From: Microbacterium cremeum
GTDB lineage: Bacteria > Actinomycetota > Actinomycetes > Actinomycetales > Microbacteriaceae
NCBI RefSeq assembly: GCF_015277855.1
Contig: NZ_CP063812.1
Coordinates: 248,001 to 312,000 of the forward strand
DNA: 64,000 bases
Direction: 5' to 3'
The position numbers and the translations under genes are program-made. Numbering within the stretch: the first letter of the stretch is position 1; each line of letters opens with the position of its first letter. The notes below the pieces were generated by a model that did no database searches, was not told the origin of the DNA, and saw only the letters and a list, made by a program, of their open reading frames with translations. This document shows, piece by piece, positions 27,345 through 36,267 of the stretch.

Positions 27345-28184
27345 ATGAGCGACAAGTCCCTCGCCGGCAAGACGATCCTGATGTCGGGCGGCAGCCGCGG
27401 CATCGGCCTCGCGATCGCGCTGCGCGCGGCCCGCGACGGCGCCAACGTCGCGCTGCTGGCCAAGACCGACACCCCGCACCCGAAGCTCGAGGGCACGGTG
27501 CACTCCGCGGCAGAGCAGATCCGCGCGGCGGGCGGCCAGGCCCTGCCGATCGTCGGCGACGTGCGCAACGACGACGACGTGACCGAGGCCGTGCTCAAGA
27601 CCCAGGGCGAGTTCGGCGGCATCGACATCGTCGTCAACAACGCCTCGGTCATCGACCTGTCGCGTTCGCTCGACCTCGAGGCGAAGAAGTACGACCTCAT
27701 GCAAGACGTCAACGTGCGCGGCACCTTCATGCTGTCGCGGGCGGCGGTCCCGATCCTGAAGGATGCCGCGAACCCGCACATCCTCTCGCTCTCGCCGCCC
27801 CTCAACCTGTCGCCGAAGTGGCTCGGCGCGCACACCGGGTACACGCTGGCCAAGTACGGCATGACGATGGCGACGCTGGGCCTCGCCGCGGAGTTCGCCC
27901 AGGACGGCATCGCAGCCAACACGCTGTGGCCGCGCACGACGATCGCGACGGCCGCGGTGCAGTTCGCCCTCGGCGGCGACCGCATGATGAAGGTCAGCCG
28001 TACGCCCGAGATCTACGCCGACGCCGCGTACGAGATCGTCACCAAGCCCGCGCGCGAGCACACCGGGCAGACGCTCATCGTCGAGGACGTGCTGACGGAT
28101 GCCGGCATCACCGACTTCTCCGGCTACGCCGCGGTGCCGGGAACCCCTGATTCGGCGCTGTTCCCCGACATCTTCTTGGGTTGA
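27345..28184 (+). CDS. SDR-family oxidoreductase, HSDL2-like
   Basis: A 279-residue SDR beginning SLAGKTILMSGGSRGIG, with NNASVIDL and a Y-T-L-A-K catalytic segment. The phrases ALLAKTDTPHPKLEGT and LSLSPPLNL are diagnostic of the HSDL2/citronellal-dehydrogenase-like subgroup, tied to peroxisomal-type or terpenoid acyl metabolism. A GAAAGGA site lies before the ATG. About 70 bases after the isomerase gene, so possibly in the same operon. Confidence 0.85.
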   Translation: MSDKSLAGKTILMSGGSRGIGLAIALRAARDGANVALLAKTDTPHPKLEGTVHSAAEQIRAAGGQALPIVGDVRNDDDVTEAVLKTQGEFGGIDIVVNNASVIDLSRSLDLEAKKYDLMQDVNVRGTFMLSRAAVPILKDAANPHILSLSPPLNLSPKWLGAHTGYTLAKYGMTMATLGLAAEFAQDGIAANTLWPRTTIATAAVQFALGGDRMMKVSRTPEIYADAAYEIVTKPAREHTGQTLIVEDVLTDAGITDFSGYAAVPGTPDSALFPDIFLG

Positions 28185-28262
28185 GACGCGGCTCGACTCA
28201 AGGTCGGGCAGCGGGGAACGCGAGTATCGAGACCCGGATGGAATCGGCGTAGGGTGAGGCCC

Positions 28263-28640
28263 GTGGCGGTACGGAGCCTGTTCCCGATCCTGCTCTCGCG
28301 CGACCTTCCGGGGCTCGTGCGGTTCTACCGGGCCGCGCTCGGCGCGGAGGTGGGCTACCACTTCGGCGACGGCGAGGACGACGACTACGTGTCGCTGCAG
28401 ATCGGCGAGGTGTCTCTCGGCATCGGCCGTGATCCCGGCGCCCTGCCGCCGTCGGTGGGCGATCGCATCGCGCTGTGGATCTACGTCGACGACGTCGACG
28501 AGGCGTTCGCCGCGTGGACCGAGGCGGGAGGCCGCATCGAGCAGGCGCCGGCCGACATGCCGTGGGGGGAGCGCATCGCTCAGGTGCGCGACCCCGACGG
28601 CAACCTCGTGAACCTCGGCGCCGAGGCGGCCGCGTTGTAG
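28263..28640 (+). CDS. VOC/glyoxalase-fold protein
   Basis: A 125-residue protein with two beta-alpha-beta-beta-beta modules: ILLSRDLPGLVRFYRAALG at the start and RDPDGNLVNL at the end, where metal-binding glutamate is absent. Members range from dioxygenases to antibiotic-binding proteins, so only the fold is assigned. The GTG at 28263 has GGGTGAGG just upstream; a GTG three codons earlier is possible. Confidence 0.75.
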   Translation: MAVRSLFPILLSRDLPGLVRFYRAALGAEVGYHFGDGEDDDYVSLQIGEVSLGIGRDPGALPPSVGDRIALWIYVDDVDEAFAAWTEAGGRIEQAPADMPWGERIAQVRDPDGNLVNLGAEAAAL

Positions 28641-28672
28641 CGCAGCGCAGTACGGTGCAGCGCCGCGCTGCG
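28641..28672. terminator. Stem-loop between convergent genes
   Basis: CGCAGCGC (28641-28648) pairs with GCGCTGCG (28665-28672) with a 16-base loop, exactly filling the space between the VOC and HAD gene ends. Probably a bidirectional terminator, although no T-run follows. Confidence 0.5.
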
Positions 28673-29608
28673 TCAGATCAGGCCGAGGCGCCGCAAGGCG
28701 TTCGCGACGCCGTCGTCGAGCACGTCCGTCGTGGTGAGGTCCGCGAGCTCCTTCAGCTCGGCGTGGGCGTTGCCCATCGCGACCGACACCCCGCACACCT
28801 GGAACATCTCGACGTCGTTCCAGCTGTCGCCCACGGCGACGGCGTCGGCGGCGTCGAGGCCGAGGTGCGCGAGCAGCAGCTCGATGGCCGAGCCCTTCGT
28901 GGTGTCGCGCTCGCTGATCTCGCCGTTCGATCCGCCGGGCAGCGGGATGCTCCCCGGCACCACGAGGAACTCGTCGCCGAGGTCGGCGCGCAGCACGTCG
29001 AGGCCGTCGGCGCGATCGCTGACGAACACGGCCTTCGCGATGCGCGAGAGGTCGGCTTCGTCGGTGCGCGGGAACTCGCGTCCTGCGAGCCCCGCGATCG
29101 AGTCCTCGGGCCGCACGCCGCCGCCGGCGCGATCGCGCAGCGCCTGCGCGTGCGACGCCATGAGCTCGGCCATGTCGTCGCTGGCGTAGACCCCGTCGTG
29201 GCTCTGCAGGAAATACCGGATGCCGCGCCCGCGCAGCACGGTCAGCAAGCGGTCCGTCTGGGCCGGGGTGAGCGGCCGATCGACCACGACGTCCTCGCCC
29301 GAGGTCACCAGCGCACCCGAGTTCGTGATGGCGCCGTCGAACCCGATCTCGGCCACGCGCGGGTGGATGTCGGACGCCGCGCGCCCGGTGCTGAGGTACA
29401 CGAGGTGTCCCGCGGCGCGCGCCGCGCGGATCGCCGGCGCGGTCGACGGCGCGACGCGGGAGCCGTGCTCGACGATCGTGCCGTCGACGTCGAGGAAGAC
29501 GATGCGGCGGCGACCGTCGCGGCCTCGGGCCGGGGCTGGGCCCACGCGCCCGGAGGCTCCCGACGACGCGCCAGCGGCGCCGAGAGGGGGCGTGGGGACC
29601 GTCGTCAT
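28673..29608 (-). CDS. HAD-superfamily (Cof/type IIB) phosphatase
   Basis: A 311-residue hydrolase: motif I FLDVDGTIV, motif II LSTGR, a type-IIB cap in the middle, motif III K with motif IV VGDSWNDVEMF and VAMGNAHAELK. Cof-type enzymes dephosphorylate sugar phosphates or pyridoxal phosphate. The first 35 residues are Ala/Gly/Pro-rich and not part of the fold. The ATG overlaps the LysE gene stop by one base. Confidence 0.85.
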   Translation of the reverse strand: MTTVPTPPLGAAGASSGASGRVGPAPARGRDGRRRIVFLDVDGTIVEHGSRVAPSTAPAIRAARAAGHLVYLSTGRAASDIHPRVAEIGFDGAITNSGALVTSGEDVVVDRPLTPAQTDRLLTVLRGRGIRYFLQSHDGVYASDDMAELMASHAQALRDRAGGGVRPEDSIAGLAGREFPRTDEADLSRIAKAVFVSDRADGLDVLRADLGDEFLVVPGSIPLPGGSNGEISERDTTKGSAIELLLAHLGLDAADAVAVGDSWNDVEMFQVCGVSVAMGNAHAELKELADLTTTDVLDDGVANALRRLGLI

Positions 29609-30255
29609 CAGTGCTCGTTCCCGGTGAACAGGAGGATCCCGCCGAGGCCGATCATCAGCCCGCCGCCGGTGGCCGAGAGCGTGGCGATCCGTTTCGGAGA
29701 GCGGCCGAACCAGGTGCGGGCGGATGCCGCGACCAGCGCCCAGATGCCGTCCGAGATCAGCGCGATCACGAAGAACACGAGTCCGAGCTCGATCATCTGC
29801 AGCGGGACCGAGCCGTTCGAGAGGTCGACGAACTGGGGCAGGACCGCGACGAAGAACGCGATCGTCTTGGGGTTCGTGACGCCCACGACGAACCCCTCGC
29901 CGAGCTGACGCCAGGCGGAGCGTGGCAGCGCGCCGCCGTTCGCCTGCGCCGCGGCGCGGCCGCGATGCCGGATCGCCTGGACGCCGAGGTACATGAGGTA
30001 CAGCGCGCCGGCGATCTTGAGGATCGTGAACAGCACGACCGACTGAGCGACGATCCCGCCGACGCCGAGGGCGACGAGGGCGATCACCGGCAGAAGGCCC
30101 AGCGCGTTGCCGAGCACGCTGAGCAGTCCGCCCATGCGGCCGAGTGCGAGGGCGCGCCCGATCGTGAACAGCACGCTCGGGCCCGGGATCACGATCAGCA
30201 CGAGCGCGGCGAGCGTGAAGGCGAGCAGGTTCTCAGGAGGGACCACGAACGCCAC
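29608..30255 (-). CDS. LysE/RhtB-family amino-acid exporter
   Basis: A 215-residue inner-membrane protein with about six helices. The family signature V-I-P-G-P-S-V-L-F lies in the first helix and GVTNPKTIAFFVAVLPQF in the middle. Substrates are typically basic or hydroxy amino acids; not predictable here. The GTG at 30255 places the first helix at the usual position; a GTG at 30270 that overlaps the GNAT stop (GTGA) is the alternative. Confidence 0.85.
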   Translation of the reverse strand: MAFVVPPENLLAFTLAALVLIVIPGPSVLFTIGRALALGRMGGLLSVLGNALGLLPVIALVALGVGGIVAQSVVLFTILKIAGALYLMYLGVQAIRHRGRAAAQANGGALPRSAWRQLGEGFVVGVTNPKTIAFFVAVLPQFVDLSNGSVPLQMIELGLVFFVIALISDGIWALVAASARTWFGRSPKRIATLSATGGGLMIGLGGILLFTGNEH

Positions 30256-30266
30256 GATAGCCGGGG

Positions 30267-30740
30267 TCACGCGTCCAGCCGCTTGCGCAGGAAGACCTGC
30301 TCGATGCCGTCGTCGCCGGGCACCCGCTGCGTCTCGGCATAGCCCTCGCGCTCGTACAGGCGCAGGTTCGCCTCGCTGAGCGAGCCCGTGAACAGTTCCG
30401 CCTCGGTGGCCCCCGCGGCTCGGCCGCGCTCCTCGACGGCCGCCAGCAGCGTCGTGCCGATGCCGCGGCCCTGCTGGTCGGGGGCGATCGCGAGGCGCCC
30501 GACCAGCAGCAGATCGCCGTCGCGGCGGGCGCGGACCGCGCCCACGATCCGTGCTCCTGTCAGCGCGACGCAGCCGAGGTTCTCGTGCAGTTCCGCCTCG
30601 AGCTCGTCGAGCGTCTGCGTCAGCGGCGGCATCTCGGGCGTGCCGTAGATGAGGGCCTCCTGCACGAACGCGGCACGCTGCAGCGTGAGCACCTCGCCGG
30701 CGTCCTCGGAGCGGATGGGTCGTACGGTCAGCTCTTCCAC
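30267..30740 (-). CDS. GNAT-family N-acetyltransferase
   Basis: A 157-residue GNAT enzyme. The acetyl-CoA pyrophosphate loop is clear as [11 protein letters not shown], preceded by the strand [11 protein letters not shown], and the [15 protein letters not shown] segment forms motif B. It transfers acetyl from acetyl-CoA to an unknown amine. First gene of the minus-strand GNAT-LysE-HAD run, divergent from rlmN. Confidence 0.88.
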   Translation of the reverse strand: MEELTVRPIRSEDAGEVLTLQRAAFVQEALIYGTPEMPPLTQTLDELEAELHENLGCVALTGARIVGAVRARRDGDLLLVGRLAIAPDQQGRGIGTTLLAAVEERGRAAGATEAELFTGSLSEANLRLYEREGYAETQRVPGDDGIEQVFLRKRLDA

Positions 30741-30835
30741 GCCGCCACGCTAGTGGCCGTCCCGATCGCGCGCCCGGGCTTGACGGGCGGCCCGGCATCG
30801 GCATCCGTCCAGGCGCGTCGCCTACCCTGGATCGC

Positions 30836-32098
30836 ATGACCGAGTCCTCTTCTCCCGTGCGTGCGACCAAGCCCAAGCAGGTGCGGCCGGCGACCGAGGG
30901 GTGGACGCAGAAGAAGGATGCCGAGGGCCGGCCGCTCCTCCAGTTCGCCAGCCCCAAGCGCGGCAAGCCGCCGGTGCACCTCGCCGACCTCACTCCCGAG
31001 CAGCGCGTCGAGAAGGTCAAGGAGCTCGGCCTGCCGGGGTTCCGCGCCAAGCAGCTCGAGAAGCACTACTTCCAGCACTGGACGCACGACCCCGCCGACA
31101 TGACCGACCTCCCGGCTGCCGGTCGTGAGGAGTTCGTGCACGGCATGCTGCCGCCGTTGCTGACCGAGGTGCGCCGCCTCGAGACCGACCGCGGCGACAC
31201 GATCAAGTTCCTGTGGAAGCTGCACGACGGCGCTCTCGTCGAGTCGGTGCTGATGCGCTACCCGGGCCGCATCACGCTGTGCGTGTCGTCCCAGGCCGGC
31301 TGCGGCATGAACTGCCCGTTCTGCGCGACGGGTCAGGCGGGGCTCACACGGAACATGTCGGCGGCCGAGATCATCGAGCAGATCGTCCGCGCGAACCGCC
31401 TCATCGCCGACGGCGGCCTCGGCGGCAAGACCCTTCGACGGGCTCAGGGACCGGGCCAGAGGCCCGAGCGGGTCTCGAACATCGTGTTCATGGGCATGGG
31501 CGAGCCGCTGGCCAACTACTCCCGAGTGATGCAGGCCGTCCGCGTCATGACCGACAAGGACCACGGTCTCGGCATGAGCGCCCGCGGCATCACCGTCTCG
31601 ACCGTCGGTCTGGTGCCCGCGATCACAAAGCTCGCGAACGAGGACATCCCGGTCACCTTCGCCCTCTCGCTGCACGCGCCCGACGACAAGCTGCGCGACG
31701 AGCTCATCCCGGTGAATTCGCGCTGGAAGGTCGACGAGGCCCTCGACGCCGCGCGCGCCTACTTCGACAGGACGGGCCGCCGCGTCTCGATCGAGTACGC
31801 GCTCATCAAGGACATGAACGACCACGCGTGGCGCGCCGACCTCCTCGCCGAGAAGCTCAATGCGCGCGGGCGCGGCTGGGTGCACGTCAATCCGATCCCG
31901 CTCAACCCGACGCCGGGCTCGATCTGGACGGCGTCCGACGTGCCGGTGCAGAACGAGTTCGTCCGCCGTCTCAACGAGGCCGGCATCCCGACGACCCTGC
32001 GCGACACGCGCGGCAAAGAGATCGACGGCGCGTGCGGTCAGCTCGTCGCGACCGAGGACGACCAGGCGGTCGCCGCCGTCACCCCGCTCGAGGCCTGA
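30836..32098 (+). CDS. rlmN: 23S rRNA (adenine2503-C2)/tRNA methyltransferase RlmN
   Basis: Radical-SAM methyltransferase of 420 residues that methylates A2503 of 23S rRNA and A37 of some tRNAs. The cluster motif CGMNCPFC, the VFMGMGEPL loop and the terminal catalytic cysteine in DGACGQL are present. After [16 protein letters not shown] the chain has an insertion [13 protein letters not shown], encoded by a dispersed repeat, in the variable loop before the GMGEP strand; other RlmN proteins are shorter here. The ATG is the start nearest the conserved domain with an upstream intergenic region. Confidence 0.93.
   Translation: MTESSSPVRATKPKQVRPATEGWTQKKDAEGRPLLQFASPKRGKPPVHLADLTPEQRVEKVKELGLPGFRAKQLEKHYFQHWTHDPADMTDLPAAGREEFVHGMLPPLLTEVRRLETDRGDTIKFLWKLHDGALVESVLMRYPGRITLCVSSQAGCGMNCPFCATGQAGLTRNMSAAEIIEQIVRANRLIADGGLGGKTLRRAQGPGQRPERVSNIVFMGMGEPLANYSRVMQAVRVMTDKDHGLGMSARGITVSTVGLVPAITKLANEDIPVTFALSLHAPDDKLRDELIPVNSRWKVDEALDAARAYFDRTGRRVSIEYALIKDMNDHAWRADLLAEKLNARGRGWVHVNPIPLNPTPGSIWTASDVPVQNEFVRRLNEAGIPTTLRDTRGKEIDGACGQLVATEDDQAVAAVTPLEA
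31432..31471 (+). repeat. CTTCGACGGGCTCAGGGACC repeat inserted in rlmN
   Basis: Starts CCTTCGACGGGCTCAGGGAC and ends with a small palindrome GGGCC-aga-GGCCC. It is read as L-R-R-A-Q-G-P, the same phase as in fgd and prpD. Confidence 0.8.
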
Positions 32099-32141
32099 CG
32101 GCGACGGATGCCTCGAGCCGCGGCATCCGTGGCTTCCCAAT

Positions 32142-32157
32142 ACGCGATATATCGTGT
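32142..32157. promoter_or_regulatory. PadR-like operator before the ABC exporter operon
   Basis: ACGCGATATATCGTGT is a 16-base palindrome with a single mismatched pair, centred on GATATATC; AT-rich words of this kind flank many PadR-controlled exporter operons. TAGAGT at 32158-32163 could be the -10 box. No PadR gene is in the window. Confidence 0.6.
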
Positions 32158-32292
32158 TAGAGTGCTGAGCGGTCGCCGGGTCCGGGTCCGATGGCCGCCT
32201 TTCGCCCTCCGCGAACCGGCCTGACGGATGTCGGCGGTCCGTGGGAGTGTCTTCTCCACAATCCCTCGCGCTTTCGTGCGCTTTCTCGCGCC

Positions 32293-34038
32293 ATGGAGAT
32301 CCCTGTGCTCGCCAAACTCCTCGTCCGATATCTGCGACCGTCCGCGTGGCTCCTGCTCGGCGTGCTGGTGTTCCAGTTCGCGTCGGCGCTGGCCATGCTC
32401 TTCCTGCCCAACCTCAACGCCGACATCATCAACAACGGCCTCGTCCAGGGCGACACCGAGTACATCCTGAACACCGGCCTGCTCATGCTCGCGGTGTCGC
32501 TGGGCCAGATCGTCGCCGCGATCATCGCCACGTGGTTCGCCGCACGCGCCGCGATGCGCGCCGGGCGCGACATGCGCGACGACATCTTCGAGCGCGTGTC
32601 GGGCTTCTCCGAGCGCGAGGTCACCGGCTTCGGCGCCGGGTCGCTCATCACGCGAAACACCAACGACGTGCAGCAGGTGCAGATGCTCGCGATGATGTCG
32701 GCCACGTTCCTGGTGTCGGCGCCGCTGCTCGCGATCGGCGGCATCATCCTCGCGGTCGCCCAAGGCCCCAGCCTGTCGTGGATCATCGCCGTCGCGGTGC
32801 CGGTGCTGCTCCTCGTGGCGGGGCTCATCATCGGCCGCATGGTGCCGCTCTTCCGCGCCTTCCAGGTCAAGCTCGACGGCGTGAACCGGGTGATGCGCGA
32901 GCAGCTCACCGGCATCCGCGTCATCCGCGCGTTCGTGCGAGAGCCGATCGAGGAGCGCCGCTTCGACGAGGCCAACACCGACATCATGGTGGTCGGCCGC
33001 AAGGTGGGCTCGCTCTTCGTCGTGCTCTTCCCCGCCGTCATGCTGATCCTCAACGTCACGGTCGTGGGGGTGATCTGGTTCGGCGGCATCCAGGTGGATG
33101 CCGGCGACATCCAGATCGGCACGCTCTTCGCCTTCATGCAGTACGTCATGATCATCCTGTCGGGGGTCATGATGGCGAGCTTCATGACGATGATGATCCC
33201 GCGCGCCGCGGTGTCGGCCGAGCGCATCGGCGAGGTGCTCGACACCCGCTCGACGCTCTCCCGTCCGGCCGACGCCCGGTCCGACTTCCCCGAGCCCGGC
33301 GCCGTCGAGTTCCGCGACGTGACCTTCACCTACCCCGGGGCCGAGCAGCCGATCCTCTCCGGCATCACCTTCCGCGCCGCCCCCGGTGAGACGGTGGCGG
33401 TCGTGGGATCGACCGGCGCCGGCAAGACGACCCTGGTCTCGCTCATCCCGCGCCTGTTCGACGTGACCGACGGCGCGGTGCTCGTCGGCGGCGTCGACGT
33501 GCGCAAGGCCGACCTCGACGCGCTGTGGCGCTCGATCGGCCTCGTCCCGCAGCGGCCGTTCCTGTTCTCCGGCACGGTCGCCTCGAACCTGCGGTTCGGT
33601 CGCGAGGAGGCGACGGATGCCGAGCTCTGGCACGCGCTCGGGATCGCCCAGGCGCGGGACTTCGTGGCGCAGATGGAAGGCGGCCTCGACGCGCGCATCG
33701 CGCAGGGCGGCGCCAACGTCTCGGGCGGCCAGCGCCAGCGCCTCGCGATCGCGCGGGCCATCGTGCACAACCCCCGGGTCCTCGTGTTCGACGACTCGTT
33801 CTCGGCCCTCGACCTGACCACCGACGCGAGACTCCGGCAGGCGCTGTGGCGCGAGCTGCCGGAGGTGACGAAGATCGTGGTCGCGCAGCGCGTCTCGACG
33901 ATCACCGACGCCGATCGCATCATCGTGCTCGACGACGGCGGCGTCGTGGGCCTCGGCACTCATGAGCAGCTGCTCGAGACGAGCCAGACCTATCGCGAGA
34001 TCGTCGAATCCCAGCTCGGAGCGGAGGTCGCCCGATGA
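32293..34038 (+). CDS. Heterodimeric ABC exporter half, degenerate ATPase site
   Basis: A 581-residue fused transmembrane-ATPase half-transporter with six helices (about 10-305) and a nucleotide-binding domain. Walker A GSTGAGKTT and the signature NVSGGQRQR are intact. Walker B reads VLVFDDSFSALD, with Asp where the catalytic Glu should be, and the switch loop reads VVAQRVST, with Gln for His. In known heterodimers one such degenerate half pairs with a competent partner; here the next gene supplies it. The ATG at 32293 begins the first helix correctly; 32305 (GTG) is possible. A PadR-like operator lies upstream. Confidence 0.9.
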   Translation: MEIPVLAKLLVRYLRPSAWLLLGVLVFQFASALAMLFLPNLNADIINNGLVQGDTEYILNTGLLMLAVSLGQIVAAIIATWFAARAAMRAGRDMRDDIFERVSGFSEREVTGFGAGSLITRNTNDVQQVQMLAMMSATFLVSAPLLAIGGIILAVAQGPSLSWIIAVAVPVLLLVAGLIIGRMVPLFRAFQVKLDGVNRVMREQLTGIRVIRAFVREPIEERRFDEANTDIMVVGRKVGSLFVVLFPAVMLILNVTVVGVIWFGGIQVDAGDIQIGTLFAFMQYVMIILSGVMMASFMTMMIPRAAVSAERIGEVLDTRSTLSRPADARSDFPEPGAVEFRDVTFTYPGAEQPILSGITFRAAPGETVAVVGSTGAGKTTLVSLIPRLFDVTDGAVLVGGVDVRKADLDALWRSIGLVPQRPFLFSGTVASNLRFGREEATDAELWHALGIAQARDFVAQMEGGLDARIAQGGANVSGGQRQRLAIARAIVHNPRVLVFDDSFSALDLTTDARLRQALWRELPEVTKIVVAQRVSTITDADRIIVLDDGGVVGLGTHEQLLETSQTYREIVESQLGAEVAR

Positions 34039-36179
34039 GCGACGAGAAGAAGACGAACCGCCGCGCAGCGCGTGGCGCACGCAAGCCCGCCGCGACGCTG
34101 GAAGCCGCGGTGGCCGAGCTCAGCCCCGAAGAGAAGCTCGAACTCGAGATGGCCGAGCAGGCCCGTCTCGCGGCCGACGACTGGAGCGGTGGCGTCGCCC
34201 CCGGCAAGGCCGCGAACTTCGGGACGTCGTTCCGGCGACTGCTCGGACTGCTCAAGCCGCACGCCTTCGCCCTCATCTTCGTGACGCTCCTGGGCTCGAT
34301 CGGCGTCGTGCTCACCGTCGCCGCGCCGAAGGTGCTCGGTGAGGCGACGAACATCCTGTTCGAAGGCGTCGTCTCGTCGATGGCGCCCGCCGGGGCGACC
34401 AAGGAGCAGGTCGTCCAGGGCCTCGTCGACGCGGGCCAGCAGGATCTCGCCAACATCGTGTCGGCGATGCAGAACTTCGTGCCCGGCGCGGGCGTCGACT
34501 TCATGGCGCTCAGCCGCGTGCTCCTGTTCGTGCTCGCGCTGTACTTCGCATCCTCGCTGCTGATGTGGATCCAGGGCTACGTCATGAACGTCGTCATGGT
34601 CCGTGTGATGTGGCGCATGCGCGAGCAGGTCGAGGCGAAGATCCACCGCCTGCCGCTGAGCTACTTCGACCGCGTCCAGCGCGGCGAGCTCATCTCGCGC
34701 GTCACCAACGACATCGACAACATCACGCAGATGATGCAGCAGTCGCTGTCGCAGGCGCTCACGAGCGTGCTCACGGTGATCGGCGTGCTCATCATGATGC
34801 TGTCGATCTCGTGGCAGCTGACGCTCGTGGTGCTGGTGAGCTTCCCACTCATGGGAGTGCTGTTCGGCGTGATCGGCCCTCGTTCCCAGAAGGCCTTCGG
34901 CACGCAGTGGCGCAAGGTCGGCCGCCTGAACGCCCGCGTCGAGGAGTCCTTCTCGGGTCACGCGCTCGTCAAGGTCTACGGTCGCGAGAAGAGCGCGCGA
35001 GAGGCGTTCCGCGTCGAGAACGAGGAGCTCTTCCAGGCATCGTTCAAGGCGCAGTTCCTGGCGAACATCATGCAGCCCGCGATGATGTTCATCGGCAACC
35101 TGACGTATGTCGGCATCGCGGTCTTCGGTGCGCTCATGGTCGCGGGCGGCCAGCTGCGCCTCGGCGACGTGCAGGCGTTCATCCAGTACTCGCAGCAGTT
35201 CACCCAGCCGCTCGCGCAGCTCGGCGGCATGGCCGCGGTCGTGCAGTCCGGCACGGCGTCGGCGGAGCGGGTGTTCCAGCTGCTCGACGTCGACGAGCAG
35301 GAGCCCGACGCCGTAGACGCGCCGGCGCCGGTGGACGGCGACGGCACCATCGAGTTCCAGGACGTCGCGTTCTCGTACTCGCCCGACCGCCCGCTGATCC
35401 ACGATCTGTCGTTCCGGGTCGAGCCGGGTCAGACGGTCGCGATCGTGGGGCCGACAGGAGCGGGCAAGACGACGCTGGTGAACCTCATCATGCGCTTCTA
35501 CGAGCTCGACGGCGGCCGCATCCTGCTCAACGGACAGGACATCGCCGAGCTCACGCGCCGAGACATCCGCGCCAAGACCGGCATGGTCCTGCAGGACCCG
35601 TGGCTGTTCGCCGGCTCGATCCGCGAGAACATCCGCTACGGCCGAGCCGACGCGACCGACGACGAGATCCTGGCGGCCGCCCGTGCGACGTACGTCGACC
35701 GGTTCGTGCACTCGCTGCCCGACGGGTACGACACCCTCCTCGACGAGGACGCGTCGAACATCTCGGCCGGTGAGAAGCAGCTGATCACGATCGCCCGCGC
35801 GTTCGTGGCGCAGCCCTCGGTGCTCATCCTCGACGAGGCGACCAGTTCGGTCGACACGCGCACCGAGCTGCTCGTGCAGCACGCGATGGCGGCGCTCCGT
35901 AAGGGCCGCACGTCGTTCGTGATCGCGCACAGACTCTCGACGATCCGCGATGCCGACCTCATCCTCGTGATGGAGAACGGCGGGATCGTGGAGAAGGGCA
36001 CGCACGACGAGCTCATCGAGGCGAAGGGCGCGTACTTCCGGCTGTACAACTCGCAGTTCCAGCAGGCCGCGACCGATCTCGACGAGCAGTTCGGCGCGAT
36101 CGTCGAGGAGCCCGCCGGCGACGCGGCAGGGCAGTCCGTCGACGGCGCCGCCGAGGATGAGGCCGCGACCGTCTCGTGA
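34035..36179 (+). CDS. Heterodimeric ABC exporter half, catalytic ATPase site
   Basis: A 714-residue half-transporter overlapping its partner by four bases. A cytoplasmic N-terminus of about 70 residues precedes six helices, with an unusually long first external loop (about 105-155). The ATPase has Walker A GPTGAGKTT, Walker B VLILDEATSSVD with catalytic Glu, and FVIAHRLST with the switch His. Its signature is the variant NISAGEKQL, so the degenerate site of the dimer is built from mismatched parts, as in known heterodimeric exporters. The acidic C-terminus of about 40 residues is probably disordered. Substrate unknown; drug or lipid export is usual. Confidence 0.92.
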   Translation: MSDEKKTNRRAARGARKPAATLEAAVAELSPEEKLELEMAEQARLAADDWSGGVAPGKAANFGTSFRRLLGLLKPHAFALIFVTLLGSIGVVLTVAAPKVLGEATNILFEGVVSSMAPAGATKEQVVQGLVDAGQQDLANIVSAMQNFVPGAGVDFMALSRVLLFVLALYFASSLLMWIQGYVMNVVMVRVMWRMREQVEAKIHRLPLSYFDRVQRGELISRVTNDIDNITQMMQQSLSQALTSVLTVIGVLIMMLSISWQLTLVVLVSFPLMGVLFGVIGPRSQKAFGTQWRKVGRLNARVEESFSGHALVKVYGREKSAREAFRVENEELFQASFKAQFLANIMQPAMMFIGNLTYVGIAVFGALMVAGGQLRLGDVQAFIQYSQQFTQPLAQLGGMAAVVQSGTASAERVFQLLDVDEQEPDAVDAPAPVDGDGTIEFQDVAFSYSPDRPLIHDLSFRVEPGQTVAIVGPTGAGKTTLVNLIMRFYELDGGRILLNGQDIAELTRRDIRAKTGMVLQDPWLFAGSIRENIRYGRADATDDEILAAARATYVDRFVHSLPDGYDTLLDEDASNISAGEKQLITIARAFVAQPSVLILDEATSSVDTRTELLVQHAMAALRKGRTSFVIAHRLSTIRDADLILVMENGGIVEKGTHDELIEAKGAYFRLYNSQFQQAATDLDEQFGAIVEEPAGDAAGQSVDGAAEDEAATVS

Positions 36180-36185
36180 CGCGGC

Positions 36186-36225
36186 ATCCTCTCGTCCCGC
36201 GCCCTCCGGCGCGGGACGAGAGGAT
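36186..36225. terminator. Strong terminator after the ABC exporter operon
   Basis: An uninterrupted 18-bp stem: ATCCTCTCGTCCCGCGCC (36186-36203), a four-base loop CTCC, then its exact complement to 36225. It lies seven bases past the operon stop and before the convergent LysR gene end. Confidence 0.9.
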
Positions 36226-36267
36226 CATCAGGCGGGCGACGGCCTCGTGGCGCTCGTGGCCGCGCCG

